Shown here piece after piece: positions 37,704-45,242 of a DNA stretch of 64,000 bases. Numbering within the stretch: the stretch's first letter is position 1; each line of letters begins with the position of its first letter. Source of the DNA: Candidatus Gastranaerophilales bacterium. Its GTDB lineage: Bacteria; Cyanobacteriota; Vampirovibrionia; Gastranaerophilales; Gastranaerophilaceae. The notes beneath the pieces are model-generated. The model did no database searches, was not told the DNA's origin, and saw nothing but the letters and a program-made list of their open reading frames with translations. The DNA lies in the NCBI GenBank assembly GCA_944323685.1, contig CALUTJ010000005.1:1-64000 (forward strand), given 5' to 3'. The translations under genes were made by a program, and so were the position numbers.

Positions 37704-38632
37704 ATGAACGGGCTAGAAAATAACAATTTGCAGCCACTGGTTGAGCAATGGTTTAAAATACTTGAAGAATCAGGTTTTTGTGACATATCTTCCATCCGCA
37801 ATGCGGCCGTAACGCCATACGATTTTCATTGTTATTTAAAAGCAAAATATAATGATATTTACTGTTTTATAAAGTGCCGCTGCGGTTTTGAATCTATGGA
37901 AAAGAGTTTAAAGCGCTTGAATTTGTTTACAAAATCAATCCCGATTATTTTCCACAGCCGGTAATGTACAAAAAATGTCCGAGAAAAATTCGTGATAAGG
38001 AGCAAAGCGACGTGAACGAATTTTTGGAGTGTCACATTGAAAAGGTGAGCAGTGACGGCTCGAAGGCTCGAGACGGCAACTGCGACACTAGATTAGAATT
38101 AAGCGGCAACAGAGAGTTTATGGCAATAGAATACATCGACGGTGAAGTCTTGTCACAAGATTTGCTCGAGCAATCTTCTTTAGAAAAACAAATAAAAATT
38201 TTTAATTCGATTTATGATATTTCTCAAATTCTCTTTGAAAATAATATTATTCATCGTGATTTTAACTGCGACAATCTAATTGTTACCCCTGACGGAACAA
38301 CCAAACTATTTGATTTTCAACACGCACTCGGCAAAGATTTGCCGGAAGACGAATTGAATCTAAAAAATCCCAAAAGACTGCGCGGTACAAACAAACATTT
38401 AAGACCTGCCCCTTTTACCTGGGATGATATGTATTCGGCCTATAACATATTGAAAATGTTCGACGGGATAAAAATTCCGGAATATTCCGAAAAAATGCAG
38501 TATATAAAAAATAAAACCGGCAAATTGTGTAATTATTTTCTAAAAAACAACTTCCCGCTTTGTGCATATAAAAACTACAAATGTTTTGTATTTTACAAGA
38601 TATACGGATTATTTCAAAAACAGAGGACGTAA
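37704..38632 (+). pseudogene. Broken kinase-fold phosphotransferase gene with inserted repeat
   Basis: Two reading frames make one gene. The first (37704-37964) reads correctly to FESMEK; a one-base shift then restores EFKALEFVYKINPDYFPQ, joining the second (from 37964). Adding one A to the A-run at 37900-37903 would fuse them. The second part has kinase-like motifs: IIHRDFNCDNLIV (catalytic loop) and KLFDFQHAL (DFG-like), as in the small-molecule or LPS-core kinase group. Between them, 37976-38097 is a short palindromic repeat, translated in frame as about 40 extra residues. It may be a decayed gene, or a working one if the A-run is a sequencing error. Confidence 0.72.
37976..38097 (-). repeat. 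Palindromic repeat, short 122-bp form (copy F), inside a coding sequence
   Basis: It has the same internal deletion as copy E. In this orientation it is open in the host gene's frame (PRKIRDKEQSDVNEF to GNCDTRL). The full form would hit a TGA in that frame (G-E-Q-stop), so only the short form can be tolerated here. Confidence 0.9.
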
Positions 38633-38707
38633 TAAATACAAAATATTGATTCCTCTTTGTTTTTCTTTTACTGTATAGTAATCACCGGCCGATTTTAAAG
38701 GTTTTTT

Positions 38708-38983
38708 ATGCAGATTACAAGAATCAGTTTTGCTCGTAATAACAAAGCAAACAATTTTAAAATGAATAAAAATCAATCACCCATACAACCCGCCGCACAA
38801 ACAGCGCTCGCCTGGTTTGGCTTCGGTGTAGGGCTTGATTTTGTCAGCAGAAAATGCAGCTTTTTTAAATCACCAGCAAAAAATTCTTTGTTTATAAATA
38901 GTATGCTGGCATGCCTTGCTGGAGGTTACACTTTTTTTAAAACTTTCACAAACAAAAATCAAAATCTTATCAAAAAAGGATAA
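38708..38983 (+). CDS. Small tagged membrane protein
   Basis: The 91-aa protein begins MQITRISFARNN (tag). It has one or two hydrophobic stretches (ALAWFGFGVGLDFV at about 33-46 and SMLACLAGGYTFF at about 64-76). It lies seven bases before the next tagged gene, so the two are probably co-transcribed. Function unknown. Confidence 0.55.
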   Translation: MQITRISFARNNKANNFKMNKNQSPIQPAAQTALAWFGFGVGLDFVSRKCSFFKSPAKNSLFINSMLACLAGGYTFFKTFTNKNQNLIKKG

Positions 38984-38989
38984 AAACTT

Positions 38990-39325
38990 ATGAAAATAAA
39001 TAATGTCTCTTTTAAAGCAAATACCAATATTTCCGACAAAGACGGGCTGCTTTCTTCCAAAGAAATTAAAAAACTGGAAAAAGCAGGCAAAAAAATCGGA
39101 ACCGCAAAAGATTCCATTGACATTTCCGTTAGAAATTGTAATTTATCTTATGATATGTTTTCCGTCTCTTACAGCGCACAATTTAACTCTATAACTAATA
39201 CTACAAATATCTCAAGCACGATTTTTCTGAAAAAAGATGAGGCCACACCTCTGGAGTTTCTAGAAGATAAATTAACCAAAATACAAGCTTTATACAAAAA
39301 ATTAAAAAGACAAAAAAATCCTTAA
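38990..39325 (+). CDS. Small tagged protein, paralogue of 32883-33197
   Basis: The 111-aa protein begins MKINNVSFKANT (tag). It shares LSSKEIKKLEKAGKKIGT and DSIDISVRN with the minus-strand paralogue six kilobases away. The C-terminus is Lys-rich. No catalytic pattern is visible. The paralogy in one accessory region suggests duplication and retention. Confidence 0.62.
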   Translation: MKINNVSFKANTNISDKDGLLSSKEIKKLEKAGKKIGTAKDSIDISVRNCNLSYDMFSVSYSAQFNSITNTTNISSTIFLKKDEATPLEFLEDKLTKIQALYKKLKRQKNP

Positions 39326-39439
39326 TTTTGCTGCAAATTAAACTTATAAAACATAAAAATAAAATCCGTTTGTAAAATTATGCTTAAAAAAAACCAAATC
39401 ACAAACCTGCTGTTTTCTCAAAGCAGATGTGAAAATATA

Positions 39440-39546
39440 GTGGGGCTAAGCATCGCTTACGATGCGTTTCAAATTATCCCACGCTTCGTGGGTGTAAAAG
39501 AACGCATGGTTTGATTATTTGTTACACATGGTTTGATTATTTTCGG
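39440..39546. repeat. Diverged double-hairpin element and short repeats
   Basis: Positions 39440-39495 match the unit repeated beside tRNA-Lys at 41106: GCATCGCTTACGATGC hairpin, TTTCAAATTATCCCACG, then CTTCGTGGG. Next to it, TGGTTTGATTATTT occurs at 39507 and again, extended to TTTTCGG, at 39529. The rest of the 39326-39687 gap shows no gene I can support. Confidence 0.6.
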
Positions 39547-39687
39547 CAAATTGAAGCCCAAACTTTATCAATACTCACCGTTATTTATCTTAAAAGATAG
39601 TTTTTAAATAAACAATGTCTGAAATAGTAAAAGAGGTACTTGCAAACATAGTACCTCAAAGAAAAAGTCTTATAATAACATAAAATT

Positions 39688-40062
39688 TTAACAAAGTTCG
39701 GCATCACCTAATCCAAATTGTTCAAGTGAATTAGTTTTTGCCTGAATACAAATATATTGCAAATCGTTTTTTGCTTCCATTGTTCTGACAGCCTGCGGCA
39801 AGACTTTTATACAATCTCCTTCTTTTACGTCTATTATTTCGTTATCAAGAGTCATTGAACCATAGCCTTTTAAGAAAATATAAATTTCTTCATTTTGCTT
39901 GTGTTTATGATTAAATGGAAGTTTTACACCGGCACTCATAGAGTTTACTGAGATTTCGCAACTTGTTAAATCTAATAAATCGTGTAAAAATACTTTACCG
40001 TTTTCATAGTTTTTACTAACTTCATCTAACTTTCCAATTTTTAAAATTCTAAAATTTGTCAT
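39688..40062 (-). CDS. Cupin-domain protein
   Basis: The protein is 124 aa from the ATG at 40062 (AAGGAG upstream). It is a single cupin barrel: FNHKHKQNEEIYIFLKGYGS gives the His/Glu metal ligands of motif 1, and GDCIKVLPQAVRTMEA is motif 2 with the usual His replaced by Gln/Arg. It is divergently transcribed from an HxlR regulator, a common arrangement for a regulated target. The substrate is unknown. Confidence 0.8.
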   Translation of the reverse strand: MTNFRILKIGKLDEVSKNYENGKVFLHDLLDLTSCEISVNSMSAGVKLPFNHKHKQNEEIYIFLKGYGSMTLDNEIIDVKEGDCIKVLPQAVRTMEAKNDLQYICIQAKTNSLEQFGLGDAELC

Positions 40063-40085
40063 AAATGTTCTCCTTTTAATTTGTA

Positions 40086-40124
40086 TTGACACTTTTACTT
40101 ACATGGATATAATAAACATGTAAG
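40086..40124 (+). promoter_or_regulatory. Promoter and palindromic operator of hxlR
   Basis: TTGACA (40086-40091), a 16-base spacer and TATAAT (40108-40113) form a consensus sigma-70 promoter pointing to the hxlR gene. The inverted repeat CTTACATG (40098-40105) / CATGTAAG (40117-40124) straddles the -10 box, so a bound regulator would block this promoter. The gap is shared with the divergent cupin gene. Confidence 0.7.
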
Positions 40125-40199
40125 TAACTTATGTAAAGTAAGCACTTTAATGTTCTATAGTTACCTTTTTGAAACTATTGCTTAAATAAAGGATTTTAT

Positions 40200-40526
40200 A
40201 TGAAAAACAAAAACGAATTACCTAAATGCCCAGTAGAGGTGACACTTTCTTTAATTTCAGACCGCTGGAAAGTGTTAATAATAAGAGATTTATTAAATGG
40301 TACAAAAAGATTCGGAGAGTTAAGAAAATCTGTCGGGAATGTTTCCCAAAAAGTATTGACTGCAAATTTAAGGTCTATGGAAAATGACGGATTAATTAAA
40401 AGAAAAGTATATGCGCAAGTACCTCCAAAAGTTGAATATTCGTTAACAGAAACCGGCTTAAGTTTAAAATCTGTATTAATGTCAATGGAAGAATGGGGAT
40501 TAAAATACAAAGAGGAATGTTATTAA
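40200..40526 (+). CDS. HxlR-family winged-helix transcriptional regulator
   Basis: The 108-aa protein starts with the HxlR hallmarks: CPVEVTLSLISDRWKVLIIR, DLLNGTKRFGELRKSVGNVS, the recognition part VLTANLRSMENDGLI and VEYSLTETGLSL. The single Cys near residue 9 is the position that senses thiol or aldehyde/oxidant stress in several family members. It likely controls itself and the divergent cupin gene through the palindrome between them. Confidence 0.9.
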   Translation: MKNKNELPKCPVEVTLSLISDRWKVLIIRDLLNGTKRFGELRKSVGNVSQKVLTANLRSMENDGLIKRKVYAQVPPKVEYSLTETGLSLKSVLMSMEEWGLKYKEECY

Positions 40527-41100
40527 TATTAGTAGGTTTTGGTAATCTTTGATTACAGAAACATTTTTGTTGCGGTAAATTAAAATTTACCACAACCTAT
40601 GAACTTTGTGTCGGTTTTGTATCAATTGAAAAATATTTTTTCACAAAGTTGGTTCCGCATTTTTCTCAATTTCAATTTTATTTTTCTCAAACTTGATGAA
40701 AATTCTTCCGACCTTAAGAAAAAACTTTCGGCTAAAATTTCAAATGTCCTTGCCGAAAATAATCAAACCATTCGTACATGTTCAAATATGTCCTAAACTT
40801 CCGCCACATAAGGGTTATAAGCAAAAGTCGATGGGGTGGACTTCAACGGACACTTCGTGGACTTTTCAAGTAATTTGGTTTGATTATTTTCGGACACTTC
40901 CGGCAGGTTGAAACCTAAACACAAAGCCACTTTACGGGGTAAAATCATTTTAACCGTACAGGATTGAAATGTCTGGTTTAATACACTATCTATCCGTACA
41001 AATCAATCTGGACAAAAAACTACACCGGTATTTTTCACATCCGTATGCTTTTGAGTAACAAAAAACGAGGCACAAGCCTCGTAATTTTTTTACTCAAAAG
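40527..41100. other. Gene-poor, repeat-bearing region
   Basis: No reading frame here looks real. CCGAAAATAATCAAACCA (40753-40770) is the exact inverse of TGGTTTGATTATTTTCGG (40876-40893), and that 18-mer also occurs at 39529. The stretch ATCAAACCATT...GGTTTGAT therefore looks like a small inverted-repeat unit or the remnant of an element. Confidence 0.4.
41065..41090. terminator. Strong hairpin with T-run
   Basis: The stem ACGAGGC / GCCTCGT with loop ACAA is followed by a T-run. An outer arm CTTTTGAGTAA / TTACTCAAAAG extends it. It is palindromic and could stop transcription from either side. Confidence 0.7.
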
Positions 41101-41105
41101 TTTTT

Positions 41106-41323
41106 TGGGTGAGGTGGGACTGAGCATCGCTTGCGATGCGATTTCAAATTATCCCACGTTCGTGGGTTCGAATGGTGCAAAAAAGAGGGCATTAGCCCTC
41201 TTGTCTTAAAATTTTGGGTGAGGTGGGACTGAGCATCGCTTGCGATGCGATTTCAAATTATCCCACGTTCGTGGGTTCGAATGGTGCAAAAAAGAGGGCA
41301 TTAGCCCTCTTGTCTTAAAATTT
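41106..41323. repeat. Two 109-bp tandem units abutting tRNA-Lys
   Basis: The units start at 41106 and 41215, with the tRNA at 41324 in the same phase. Each contains TGGGTGAGGTGGGA (identical to the tRNA 3' end on this strand), hairpin GCATCGCTTGCGATGC, hairpin CCCACGTTCGTGGG, then TTCGAATGGTGC and the terminator stem AAGAGGGC / GCCCTCTT. On the minus strand the last stem with its T-run would end the tRNA transcript. Confidence 0.85.
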
Positions 41324-41395
41324 TGGGTGAGGTGGGATTCGAACCCACGACCAATTGATTAAGAGTCAACTGCGCTACCACTGCGCCACTCACCC
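41324..41395 (-). tRNA. tRNA-Lys (anticodon CUU)
   Basis: Minus strand: acceptor GGGTGAG / CTCACCC, D-arm with GCGCAGTGGTAGCGC, anticodon arm GTTGA-CTCTTAA-TCAAT (anticodon CUU) and T-arm CGTGGGTTCGAATCCCACC (72 nt). CCA is not encoded. The transcript would read into the duplicated terminator units at lower coordinates. Confidence 0.95.
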
Positions 41396-41521
41396 AGATT
41401 GCATATTAAATTGTCATGCCTGATGCAAACAGTTCGTGCTTTTGCAAGTCCGGTGCATATCAGCACATTTATTATACAACTAAAATTTGTTTAAAACAAA
41501 ATTTTTTGTAATAATTAAATC

Positions 41522-42262
41522 ATGGATAGCAAAAATTACACAATCAACATTGCACATCTTTACCCTAAACTTTTAAATATTTACGGAGATTGGGGCAATG
41601 TTTTAACCATTAAAAAACGCTGCGAATGGCGAGGTATTGATGTAAACATTGATTCTATTGATTTAGGCGATTCCATAGACATAAAAAAATACGACTTTTA
41701 TTTTATTGGCGGCGGACAAGACCAACAGCAGATTGCTGTATCAAAAGAGCTGCAAAAACACAAAGCCTCTTTACAGGACGCCAGAGATGAAAATGCGGTA
41801 TTTTTGGCAATATGCGGCGGATATCAGCTTTTAGGCCATTATTATCTGCCAAATGACGGCGACAAACTCGATGGCATCAGCCTTCTGGATGCATACACGG
41901 TTGCCGGTGACAAAAGATTTATTGGCAATGTCACAGCAGAATGCAACTTTGTAAATCCTTCAACTCTTGTCGGATTCGAAAATCACAGCGGGTTAACTTA
42001 TTTACAAAACGATACAAAGCCTGTTGCTTACGTAAAAACGGGTCATGGCAACAACGGTGCAGACAAAACCGAAGGCGCCACTTACAAAAATGTTTTCGGC
42101 ACTTATCTGCACGGGTCTTTCTTGCCCAAAAACCCGCATTTTGCTGATTATTTAATTTCACTTGCCCTGAATAAAAGACACAAAGAAAAAATTGAACTCT
42201 TTAATCTTGATGATACTTTTGAAAATCGCGCACACACTGCATTGATAAACAAAAAATATTAA
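41522..42262 (+). CDS. gatD: Lipid II isoglutaminyl synthase, glutaminase subunit GatD
   Basis: The 246-aa class I glutamine amidotransferase of the CobB/CobQ type has FIGGGQDQQQ, catalytic Cys in AICGGYQLLGHYY, GFENHSGLT, and the catalytic His in GTYLHGSFLPKNP. These fit GatD, which supplies ammonia to MurT for amidating the D-Glu of lipid II. In many genomes murT lies directly next to gatD, but here a tRNA precedes and a small unknown gene follows. Either murT is elsewhere or the enzyme serves another partner. Confidence 0.82.
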   Translation: MDSKNYTINIAHLYPKLLNIYGDWGNVLTIKKRCEWRGIDVNIDSIDLGDSIDIKKYDFYFIGGGQDQQQIAVSKELQKHKASLQDARDENAVFLAICGGYQLLGHYYLPNDGDKLDGISLLDAYTVAGDKRFIGNVTAECNFVNPSTLVGFENHSGLTYLQNDTKPVAYVKTGHGNNGADKTEGATYKNVFGTYLHGSFLPKNPHFADYLISLALNKRHKEKIELFNLDDTFENRAHTALINKKY

Positions 42263-42340
42263 TGTTACACAATGTATCAATTTTATATCTATTGTATAAC
42301 AAAAGGTGCAAAATCTCATACAAAAGTATAAAATGATAGT

Positions 42341-42559
42341 ATGCGTATCGTCAAAAACCTTAGCGATTTGTCTTTAAATGAAGACCAGACATTTTTTGCC
42401 GAAATCATCAGAGATGAATTCGGCTATGACACGTGCACGGAAGATGTAAAAAACGTAGAATTTTTAATTCAATACAACAAACCTAAAAACAATTTTAATA
42501 TTTATACAACAGCATACCCGACACAAGAGGGAATCAGAATGCTGGCGTGGAAAAAATAA
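42341..42559 (+). CDS. Hypothetical small protein
   Basis: The 72-aa protein is acidic at the N-terminus (LNEDQTFFAEIIRDEFGYD) with no recognised domain. It follows gatD by 78 bases and is closed by a good terminator, which supports a real transcription unit. Function unknown. Confidence 0.5.
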   Translation: MRIVKNLSDLSLNEDQTFFAEIIRDEFGYDTCTEDVKNVEFLIQYNKPKNNFNIYTTAYPTQEGIRMLAWKK

Positions 42560-42572
42560 ATTTATATAAAAT

Positions 42573-42604
42573 AAAAAACCGGTTAAATTATTAACCGGTT
42601 TTTT
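42573..42604. terminator. Rho-independent terminator (bidirectional)
   Basis: The stem AAAAAACCGGTTAA / TTAACCGGTTTTTT has an ATTA loop. It lies between the convergent 42341 gene and the LysM gene. Confidence 0.88.
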
Positions 42605-42623
42605 GTTATCTTGTCATTTTTTA

Positions 42624-43187
42624 TTAATCCATCGGAATTACCAGAGATTGACCAATTGATAAAGCGTTTGGATTTGACATATTATTAGCTTCCATTATTT
42701 TTGTAATTTTGGAAGGGTCATATTTGCCGTAGAATCTGACTACTATGCCAGCTAAAGTATCACCTGACTTAACAGTATAAGACTCGGGTGCAGCTGTTTT
42801 AACTTCTTCAACAGCCTGATCAGCAGGAATAATGGAAAGTTTAGCCGGTTTTTCGGCTTTAACTTTTTTAACCAGTTTAGGTGAGTCAGGGTTATTGCGT
42901 TCATTGATTGCATTAGAGCTGAAACTCAATAAAGCAGTCATTAAAAACATGCATAATGCACCTGCCACAAAACCGGTAATCAAATAAACCCCCGGAGATT
43001 TTTCTTCCTTCTGGTTTACTTTAAAGTTTTGCCACAAAACATCAAGTTCTTTTTCCTTAGCAGGTCTGATGTAAACATCAGGAGTGCGTGATTCAAAAGA
43101 AGTGTTTTGAGATTTGGCTTTCAATTCTTCTAAAAGAGCCATTTTTTCTTTAGAAAGGTTTGATCTGTATAATGTTGAACTTTTCAT
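42624..43187 (-). CDS. Single-pass membrane protein with C-terminal LysM domain
   Basis: The 187-aa protein has a cytoplasmic N-terminus (about 1-65), one membrane segment (VYLITGFVAGALCMFLMTAL, about 67-86), a Lys/Pro linker and a LysM domain at about 135-187 (YTVKSGDTLAGIVVRFYG to LSIGQSLVIPMD). LysM binds peptidoglycan, so the protein probably tethers the inner membrane to the wall. The roughly 300 bases upstream (43188-43487) hold nothing I can identify. Confidence 0.85.
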   Translation of the reverse strand: MKSSTLYRSNLSKEKMALLEELKAKSQNTSFESRTPDVYIRPAKEKELDVLWQNFKVNQKEEKSPGVYLITGFVAGALCMFLMTALLSFSSNAINERNNPDSPKLVKKVKAEKPAKLSIIPADQAVEEVKTAAPESYTVKSGDTLAGIVVRFYGKYDPSKITKIMEANNMSNPNALSIGQSLVIPMD

Positions 43188-43487
43188 GCGACCTCACTAT
43201 TTCTTTATACTTATATTAATAGCCTGATAAACTTAAAGTCAAGAAATATGGTAAGATGTATTACATTCCTCAATATATTTTATATGATGTTCAAATTTGG
43301 CGTTTGGTTTGCGTTTTATACTACTATATTGTTTTTTTCAAACATCTTTATCTGTAATAAAACTTAAAGAAATAATTTTTTGCTAATCCAGTTGGTGTAA
43401 AAATTGTCTAACAAAAAAGGACTGCCAATTTATTGAACAATCCCTTTTAATTTTTGATTTTTTGTTTTCGGCTAGTTATTGAATTTA

Positions 43488-43778
43488 TTACGCAGCCAAT
43501 TCGCCTTCGATTTCTGAAATCAAATATTTAGCAACCCATTCAAAATCTTTGTTTGTTTGAGCAACTTTCTTAAGGCAATCAACTGAAGGTTCGCCGATTC
43601 TGATTAAAGACATTGCAACAACACCTCTGACAGCGCCTTTTACTGTTTGTAATTGTTCAACCAGAACAGGAACTGCCGCTGACCCAACATTAACGAGCAT
43701 GTTTTCGATTTCTGCTTTGCTTTTGTTATCTGCTGTTTCTAATTGTGTTAAAAAGTATTTAATAGAATCTGCGTGCAT
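43488..43778 (-). CDS. Small HEAT-repeat protein
   Basis: The protein is 96 aa from the ATG at 43778, chosen for GGAG upstream over an ATG 16 codons earlier. It is all-helical, with HEAT-like units: AAVPVLVEQLQTVKGAVRGV and AMSLIRIGEPSVDCLKKVA. Such proteins are scaffolds or lyase-like chaperones in cyanobacteria-related lineages. The partner is unknown. Confidence 0.7.
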   Translation of the reverse strand: MHADSIKYFLTQLETADNKSKAEIENMLVNVGSAAVPVLVEQLQTVKGAVRGVVAMSLIRIGEPSVDCLKKVAQTNKDFEWVAKYLISEIEGELAA

Positions 43779-43881
43779 CTTTTTTCTCCATGTATTTTTC
43801 TTATCGTTGTACACATTATAAAGCAAATTTTTATCGAATCTTGATTTCTTTATCTAATCTTTATATCTGTATAAAGATTTT

Positions 43882-45177
43882 TTATACAACAGGAATTTCT
43901 GATGCAGCGCAATGGATTCCGCCCATGTTCTTAAAGAGTTTTTGAGTTAATTTTTCATCAACAAAATAAATATTTTCTTTATCAATATATGGGGCAACAC
44001 TTTCTATAAACATATTTTTTGTACTAAAGCCTGTTTTTTGTTCAATTTCCGGAGTTATATCCAATGTCTTGTCCAAAAGCGAAGCATTAGTAATGTAGCC
44101 TATTTTGCCGTCGTTCTTTTTGTAGGCAATTGCATTTATAAAATTGTTTTCGTAAAAACTTTCCATCTCAACGCCCAATGTTTTGTCATGGTCTTTTTTA
44201 AAAGTTTCAAGCTCTATAAATTTGTCGACCACGGCACGCACATGCGCAGAATCATTTTTACTCATATTCTTTAATGTATTAATATTATTTTGGAAATTAT
44301 TTAACTGTTCCCGTTCTTTTTCTTTTGTTTTTACAGCATCCAAATAGTGGTAGTTTGCTGGAATCCTTATAGGATTGTAGCCTGAATCTTTTAATATTTT
44401 TTCAACTTTATTTACGGTTTCATGGGGTTTGTATTTGTCAAACTGCAATGTAATATCCAATTTTTGTATCATCAAATCAATATTATTTATTACGTTTTCC
44501 AGTTCTTCTTTTTCCTTACCCGTAACATTATTTTTTTCAATATACTTTTTAATTTTGTCAATTCCGTTTTGCATGCCTGCTTTTGTCATATTAATATCAG
44601 ACACAAGAACATTGCCGTTATCAAGCGGACGAATACACAAATCCAAATGGTAATCCATTTTAGGAACGGTAATTATATTGTCTGCATTGAATATTTTTTT
44701 TGCCAAATCCTCAGGATAAATTTGTCTGTTTTCGCTGATTAAAAGGTCTTTTTTACCCTTGTTAAGGCAAATAAAAAAGTTTCCGCCTCTGATATGAGGT
44801 TCAGACTTAAAAGGCGAAAAATTCAAATCTTTTTTTAATCCGTCACCGCAGGCTCTTAATACCCTTTTTAAAAAATCCCGTGAATTGTCAAACAAAACAG
44901 CTTTTGCCTGATAATTTAAAAAGGTCAAATAATCCTGCGCCCACAAAAGTTTGTTACCTGCCGTAAGCTGGTAAAATTCTTTTTTTATGGATTTGGATGC
45001 AATGTTCGGGGCAAAAATATCTATATCTGTTCTGGCAGAAAGTTTTTTTAACGCCTCAGCACAGGTTTTGTCCGTAACAAACAGTCCGGTCAATTTTCTT
45101 GCATCATACCCCTTAAAAGAAGGCAATGTGCTTTGCAACCCGTTATATCTGTTATAATTATATTTTTTTATTTCCAT
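43882..45177 (-). CDS. Tagged pentein-fold protein (agmatine/peptidylarginine deiminase-like)
   Basis: The 431-aa protein begins with a tag-like segment (TLPSFKGYD, 17-25). It contains the four blocks of the agmatine deiminase/PAD_porph families in order: W79-A-Q-D82 (family WxRD), R130-G-G-N (family EGGN), H177-L-D (catalytic His and Asp) and G419-G-I-H-C423 (family GGIHC with nucleophilic Cys). The 431-aa length exceeds agmatine deiminase (about 350-370); extra helical material at 200-330 includes a charged coiled coil. It likely modifies a guanidinium group. The substrate could be protein arginine or agmatine. No signal peptide is visible. Confidence 0.72.
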   Translation of the reverse strand: MEIKKYNYNRYNGLQSTLPSFKGYDARKLTGLFVTDKTCAEALKKLSARTDIDIFAPNIASKSIKKEFYQLTAGNKLLWAQDYLTFLNYQAKAVLFDNSRDFLKRVLRACGDGLKKDLNFSPFKSEPHIRGGNFFICLNKGKKDLLISENRQIYPEDLAKKIFNADNIITVPKMDYHLDLCIRPLDNGNVLVSDINMTKAGMQNGIDKIKKYIEKNNVTGKEKEELENVINNIDLMIQKLDITLQFDKYKPHETVNKVEKILKDSGYNPIRIPANYHYLDAVKTKEKEREQLNNFQNNINTLKNMSKNDSAHVRAVVDKFIELETFKKDHDKTLGVEMESFYENNFINAIAYKKNDGKIGYITNASLLDKTLDITPEIEQKTGFSTKNMFIESVAPYIDKENIYFVDEKLTQKLFKNMGGIHCAASEIPVV

Positions 45178-45242
45178 ATTTCTTCTCTTTTGCGTTTACA
45201 AAAAAGAGAAAATACAAAAATAAAAAATTTTGCTATTTTGTT

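Noticed and set aside
39440-39546. Short direct repeats that might be a CRISPR remnant
   Set aside because: There are only two close copies of a 14-18-base motif with a single eight-base spacer, and no cas genes are in the window.
40599-40911. Two overlapping small reading frames (65 and 72 aa) in the gene-poor region
   Set aside because: No domain, no ribosome-binding site, and both run across the inverted repeat; likely chance frames.
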